DNA from: Hymenobacter psychrotolerans DSM 18569
GTDB taxonomy: Bacteria; Bacteroidota; Bacteroidia; Cytophagales; Hymenobacteraceae
Length of the DNA: 64,000 nt
Assembly: GCF_900142395.1 (NCBI RefSeq)
Contig: NZ_FRAS01000014.1
Location: 1 to 64,000, forward strand
Reading direction: 5' to 3'
Shown here: one piece after another, positions 60,829-64,000 of the stretch
How the letters are laid out: every line of letters begins with the position of its first letter
Position numbering within the stretch: position 1 is the first letter of the stretch
Program-made: the position numbers and the translations under genes
Notes under the pieces: generated by a model
Seen by the model: only the letters and a program-made list of their open reading frames with translations
The model's database searches: none
What the model was told of the DNA's origin: nothing

Positions 60829-60866
60829 GCAATACGGGCGAATTGCAACAAAATAGGCTGAAAAAC

Positions 60867-61445
60867 TTGGAGAATCAAACCCAGCACGACTACGACCGGA
60901 TAATAGCGCAGTGCCGCCGCCTGTTTCTGGCGAAGGCCCACGACTACGGCACGGCCTGGCGAATTATGCGCCTGCCCAGCATCACCGACCAGATTTACAT
61001 CAAGGCCCAGCGCATCCGCAGCATTCAGGAAAAGGGCACGCAGCTGGTAGCCGACGACGTAGACGGCGAGTTCGTGGCCATCATCAACTACTGCGTTATT
61101 GCCCTGATGCAGCTGCGCCTGCCGGCCGAGGCCCCGCTGGACCTGGCCCCGGAGGAAGTAGCCACTGCCTACGACGAGGAAACGGCCGAAAACCGCCGCC
61201 TGCTGTTCGCCAAAAACCACGACTACGGCGAAGCCTGGCGGCAGATGCGCATCGAAAGCATCACCGACATTATTCTGATGAAGCTGCACCGCACCAAGCA
61301 GATTGAGGACCTGGCCGGCGCCACCCGCGTGTCGGAAGGGGTGGAGGCCAACTACCGCGACATGCTCAACTACGCCGTGTTTGTGCTCATCAAGCGCGGC
61401 TGGGCCAGCTCCGTGGCCGAGGCACCAGCCGGAAGCAGCCACTAG
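60867..61445 (+). CDS. DUF1599 domain protein
   Basis: 192 residues with a TTG start at 60867, chosen because the peptide then begins MENQTQHDYDRIIAQC, the expected N-terminus; no ATG exists nearby. The family's unit (KAHDYGTAWRIMRLPSITDQ) occurs twice: again as KNHDYGEAWRQMRIESITDI, so the protein holds two DUF1599 copies. The family is thought to relate to nucleotide modification; the activity is unknown. Neighbours cdaA/folP and the DoxX-like gene are the usual ones in Bacteroidota. Confidence 0.85.
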   Translation: MENQTQHDYDRIIAQCRRLFLAKAHDYGTAWRIMRLPSITDQIYIKAQRIRSIQEKGTQLVADDVDGEFVAIINYCVIALMQLRLPAEAPLDLAPEEVATAYDEETAENRRLLFAKNHDYGEAWRQMRIESITDIILMKLHRTKQIEDLAGATRVSEGVEANYRDMLNYAVFVLIKRGWASSVAEAPAGSSH

Positions 61446-61603
61446 CCCCGAAGCTGCGTATTTGGGGCACTGCCGGAAACTCACCCTGTTCTGCACTGTT
61501 TCCTGCCCGGTTTAGAGTTTCTTTGTTTTCCTTATTCGGCAACCGCCTGCTACAGAGCTGCGCCCGAGCCACCCGTTCGTTACCCCGTCACCTCACACCG
61601 TCC

Positions 61604-62710
61604 ATGAAACTATTCACGAAAGTCTGCTGGCTGCTGCTGGGGGCGCTGTTTATCTTCTCCGGCCTGATTAAGCTGAACGACCCGGTGGGCACGGCCCTGA
61701 AGCTGGAAGAGTATTTCGAAGTATTTGCCGTGGATTTCGGCCGCTTTTTCCTGATTTTCAAGGACTACGCCCGCACCATCAGCATTTTCCTCAGCTCGCT
61801 GGAAGTCGTGCTGGGCGTGGCGCTGCTGCTGCGCTGGATGCTGCGCCAGACCATGTGGGTGCTGCTGGGGCTGCTCATCTTCTTCGCCTTCCTGACCTTC
61901 TACTCGGCTGCCTTCAACAAGGTGACGGACTGCGGCTGCTTCGGCGACTTTATCAAGCTCACGCCCTGGCAGTCGTTTGGCAAGGATATGTTGCTGCTGG
62001 GCATGTGGCTGGTGGTGTTCCTCAACTACCGCTACCTGCGCTACAGCTTCGCCAAAGGCCAGCTGGGCGTGGTGTACATCACGCTGGCCTGGGCCGTGGC
62101 CATTGGCATTGGGGTGCGGGCGCTGGGCCACTTGCCCTACTTCGATTTCCTGCCCTACAAAGTCGGCAACGACATTGGCAAGCTGATGAAGCCGCTGGAG
62201 CAGGCCCGCTACCAGTACGTGATGGAGCGCAACGGCGAAACCAAAATCTTCGATCAGTATCCCACCGACTCGACGTGGAAGTACAAGAGCATGGAGGTGC
62301 TGAATCCCGAAACGTCCAAGCCGGTTATCACCGATTTTGAGGTGTCGGACGTGGAGGGCAACTCGTTTACGAAGGAGTTGCTGACCGGTAACAAGCTGGT
62401 GCTCATCGTGCAGAATACCAACAAGACCGACCGGGAACGGTTCAAGGCCATCAACGCCCTGCTGGAAGAGGCGACCAAGTCGCGCCGCAAGATTCAGTCC
62501 GTCACCATCACCAGCACCAGCCCCGCCAAGTTCGATACGTTCCGCCACGACGTGAACCTGGCCACGCCCTACTACTTCGCCGACGCCACCGTGCTGAAGT
62601 CCATGATTCGCTCGAACCCCGGTCTGATGGTGCTGCAGGACGGTAAAGTGCTGGCCAAATACCACTACCACGACATTCCGGCCCTGTTCAACGTCGAGAA
62701 GCTGTTTTAA
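61604..62710 (+). CDS. DoxX-like membrane protein, BT_3928 family
   Basis: 368 residues from the ATG at 61604. Four N-terminal membrane helices of the DoxX type (FIFSGLIKLNDPVGTALKLE; VLGVALLLRWMLR) include DCGCFGDFIKL, two Cys that could carry redox or sulphur chemistry. The C-terminal part (FEVSDVEGNSFTKELL, KSMIRSNPGLMVLQDGKVLA) reads as a thioredoxin-like domain. Gene order matches the BT_3928 locus of Bacteroides. Role unknown, perhaps membrane redox. Confidence 0.8.
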   Translation: MKLFTKVCWLLLGALFIFSGLIKLNDPVGTALKLEEYFEVFAVDFGRFFLIFKDYARTISIFLSSLEVVLGVALLLRWMLRQTMWVLLGLLIFFAFLTFYSAAFNKVTDCGCFGDFIKLTPWQSFGKDMLLLGMWLVVFLNYRYLRYSFAKGQLGVVYITLAWAVAIGIGVRALGHLPYFDFLPYKVGNDIGKLMKPLEQARYQYVMERNGETKIFDQYPTDSTWKYKSMEVLNPETSKPVITDFEVSDVEGNSFTKELLTGNKLVLIVQNTNKTDRERFKAINALLEEATKSRRKIQSVTITSTSPAKFDTFRHDVNLATPYYFADATVLKSMIRSNPGLMVLQDGKVLAKYHYHDIPALFNVEKLF

Positions 62711-62717
62711 TTTTTAG

Positions 62718-62835
62718 TGACGGGGAGACAACGTGAATAAGTGAATGGTAAAAAGTGACAGGTAAATGGTAACGGGTCTTGTTGCCACTTATCGGTCACG
62801 CGTAGCCTGTCGCTGTTCACCTCATCTCCCCGTTA
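62718..62835. repeat. imperfect inverted repeat before the ABC permease gene
   Basis: TGACGGGGAGA at the left end and TCTCCCCGTTA at the right end are complementary; inside, GTGAATAAGTGAATGG and CCACTTATCGGTCAC are loosely so. Similar in style to the arrays at 11704-12229 and 15173-15296, without a gene. Confidence 0.5.
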
Positions 62836-62851
62836 CTAGCTACTTCTGCCA

Positions 62852-63907
62852 ATGCTCACTTTTATCCTACGGCGGCTTGGGCACGGCCTGCTGATTCTGG
62901 CAGGGGTGGCCCTCACAGTGTTTTTCCTGTTTCAGGTGCTGCCCGGCGACCCGGTGGCACTGCTGGCCGGCCAGCGCTCCGACGCGGCTACCCGCGCCGC
63001 CATTGCCGCCGACCTCGGCCTCGACCAGCCCATGCCCGCGCAGCTGCTTGGCTACCTCAACGACGTGTCGCCGCTGGGCGTGCACCCGCGAGACTCCGCC
63101 GGCACGGCTAAGTACGGCGGCCTCACGCTGCTCCCGCTCGGCGGCAACGCCGTGGTGCTGAAAACGCCTTACCTGCGCCGCTCTTTCCAGAGCAATAAGG
63201 AGGTATTGACCATTCTGCTCGACCATTTCACGGGCACGCTGTGGCTGGCGCTGGCGGCCATGCTGCTGGCGGCGGTGCTCGGTATTACGTTCGGGATAGT
63301 AGCGGCGCTCAAGCCGCACTCCTGGCTCGACCGGGCGCTGATTACCACGTCGGTGCTGGGCATTTCGGTGCCTTCGTTCGTGGCCGGCATCCTGATTGCT
63401 ATTACGTTCGGGTTCTACTGGAGCCACTGGACGGGCCTTAATCTGACGGGGCAACTGTTTGAGAATGACGCCTTCACGGGGCGTCACCTGGTACTGCGCA
63501 ACCTGCTGCTGCCGGCCTTTGCGCTGGGCATCCGGCCGCTGGCCGTCATCACGCAGCTTACCCGCTCGTCCATGCTCGATGTGCTAAGCCAGGACTACAT
63601 CCGGACGGCGCGCGCCAAGGGGCTTTCCAGCTACCGCACCGTGGTGGGCCACGCCCTCAAAAACGCGCTGAACCCCGTCGTGACGGCCGTATCGGGCTGG
63701 CTGGCTTCCCTGATGGCGGGGGCGTTTTTCATCGAGTACATCTTCAACTGGAAGGGCTTGGGTACGGTCACGCTGCGGGCCGTCGAGAACCTCGATTTTC
63801 CGGTTGTGATGGGCGCTACCATCTTTATTGCGGCGCTGTTTGTGGTCGTCAATATTGCCGTAGACGTGCTTTATGCCGTGCTCGACCCGCGCGTCCGGCT
63901 TTCCTGA
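62852..63907 (+). CDS. dipeptide/oligopeptide-type ABC transporter permease
   Basis: 351 residues. About six membrane helices. MLTFILRRLGHGLLILAGVA and FLFQVLPGDPVALLAGQR open the DppB/OppB family; the EAA loop appears as YIRTARAKGLSSYRTVVGHA, which contacts the ATPase. The signature domain and the usual peptide-ABC set would need the partner permease, ATPases and binding protein, none of which lie in the window. Confidence 0.9.
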   Translation: MLTFILRRLGHGLLILAGVALTVFFLFQVLPGDPVALLAGQRSDAATRAAIAADLGLDQPMPAQLLGYLNDVSPLGVHPRDSAGTAKYGGLTLLPLGGNAVVLKTPYLRRSFQSNKEVLTILLDHFTGTLWLALAAMLLAAVLGITFGIVAALKPHSWLDRALITTSVLGISVPSFVAGILIAITFGFYWSHWTGLNLTGQLFENDAFTGRHLVLRNLLLPAFALGIRPLAVITQLTRSSMLDVLSQDYIRTARAKGLSSYRTVVGHALKNALNPVVTAVSGWLASLMAGAFFIEYIFNWKGLGTVTLRAVENLDFPVVMGATIFIAALFVVVNIAVDVLYAVLDPRVRLS

Positions 63908-63913
63908 TTGCAC

Positions 63914-64000
63914 ATGAGCCCTGTTCCTCCTTTTCGCCAGCTGCACCTGGTTGGGATGCCCGGCGCAGGCAAAACCACGCTGGGCCGGGCATTGGCCGTG
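63914..64000 (+). CDS. shikimate kinase, N-terminal part (cut by window edge)
   Basis: Twenty-nine codons: MSPVPPFRQLHLVGMPGAG and then KTTLGRALAV. The P loop GMPGAGKTTLGR is the shikimate kinase form. It starts 6 bases after the stop of the ABC permease. Likely aroK; only the P loop is visible. Confidence 0.65.
   Translation, partial: MSPVPPFRQLHLVGMPGAGKTTLGRALAV

Noticed and set aside
59886..60866. A long plus-strand frame that would extend the DUF1599 gene upstream by 327 codons
   Set aside because: It runs antisense through folP and the hairpin repeat; the family's natural N-terminus begins at the TTG at 60867.
60723..61496. A 258-codon N-terminal extension of folP
   Set aside because: It runs antisense through the DUF1599 gene and has no relation to dihydropteroate synthase, which begins near the ATG at 60722.

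Overview
The window looks like chromosomal DNA of a GC-rich member of the Bacteroidota, most likely Hymenobacter or a close relative (Cytophagales). The signs are: several Bacteroidota-type promoters (TTG, 19 bp, TAnnTTTG); secreted proteins ending in type IX secretion (T9SS) sorting domains (796-3315, 17400-19874, 22574-24166); the order rpmB, M24 peptidase, rpmG, DUF4295, ftsY, rimO; a bacillithiol gene (bshC); and the neighbourhood cdaA-folP-DUF1599-DoxX/BT_3928. This assignment rests on gene content and motifs read by eye, not on a database search.

Layout. 1-9.4 kb: truncated insertion-sequence transposase, an RCC1-repeat secreted protein with a perfect internal duplication, a transglutaminase-like protein, homogentisate dioxygenase (hmgA), HMG-CoA reductase (mevalonate pathway), a TonB-C-like protein and a small winged-helix protein. 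9.4-16.3 kb: a repeat-rich gap, a WG-repeat protein, a PhyH-type dioxygenase, a free-standing four-helix-bundle (23S IVP/S23 family) gene enclosed by inverted octamer arrays, two SDR enzymes (the second just beyond this stretch at 16342-17130), a PAP2-like phosphatase, an M20 amidohydrolase and an ATP-grasp ligase. 17-30 kb: secreted M4 metalloprotease, an outer-membrane barrel, a TPR protein, ogt, a PA14/ricin-like T9SS protein, a glycosidase-PLD operon, a cation transporter, an amino-acid permease, a GNAT enzyme and hemB. 30-43 kb: a small hydrophilic ORF broken by a stop codon, ornithine aminotransferase, then the ribosomal and secretion core (L28, L33, DUF4295, FtsY, RimO), BshC and 5-formyl-THF cyclo-ligase. 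43-54 kb: ExbD, DUF2157/GDYXXLXY pair, MnmD, thioesterase, RlmN, BrkB/YihY and several small secreted or membrane proteins of unknown role. 54-64 kb: threonine catabolism (tdh and kbl, separated by a patatin-like gene), galM, cdaA-folP, DUF1599, BT_3928-like protein, a dipeptide-type ABC permease and the start of shikimate kinase.

Most genes are housekeeping or ordinary accessory genes in short operons separated by strong hairpin terminators. No tRNA, rRNA, CRISPR array, prophage or recognisable defence island was seen. The most unusual structure is the four-helix-bundle gene at 11760-12131, framed by two roughly 40-bp inverted arrays of the octamer TGAATGAG, the second of which runs into the TTG start codon of the next gene. 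Other things worth a second look are a dispersed family of long hairpin repeats (512-602, 9703-9794, 60741-60828), a 42-bp degenerate tandem repeat at 9495-9620, a perfect 150-bp duplication in the RCC1 gene and a stop codon inside the open frame at 30743-31063.
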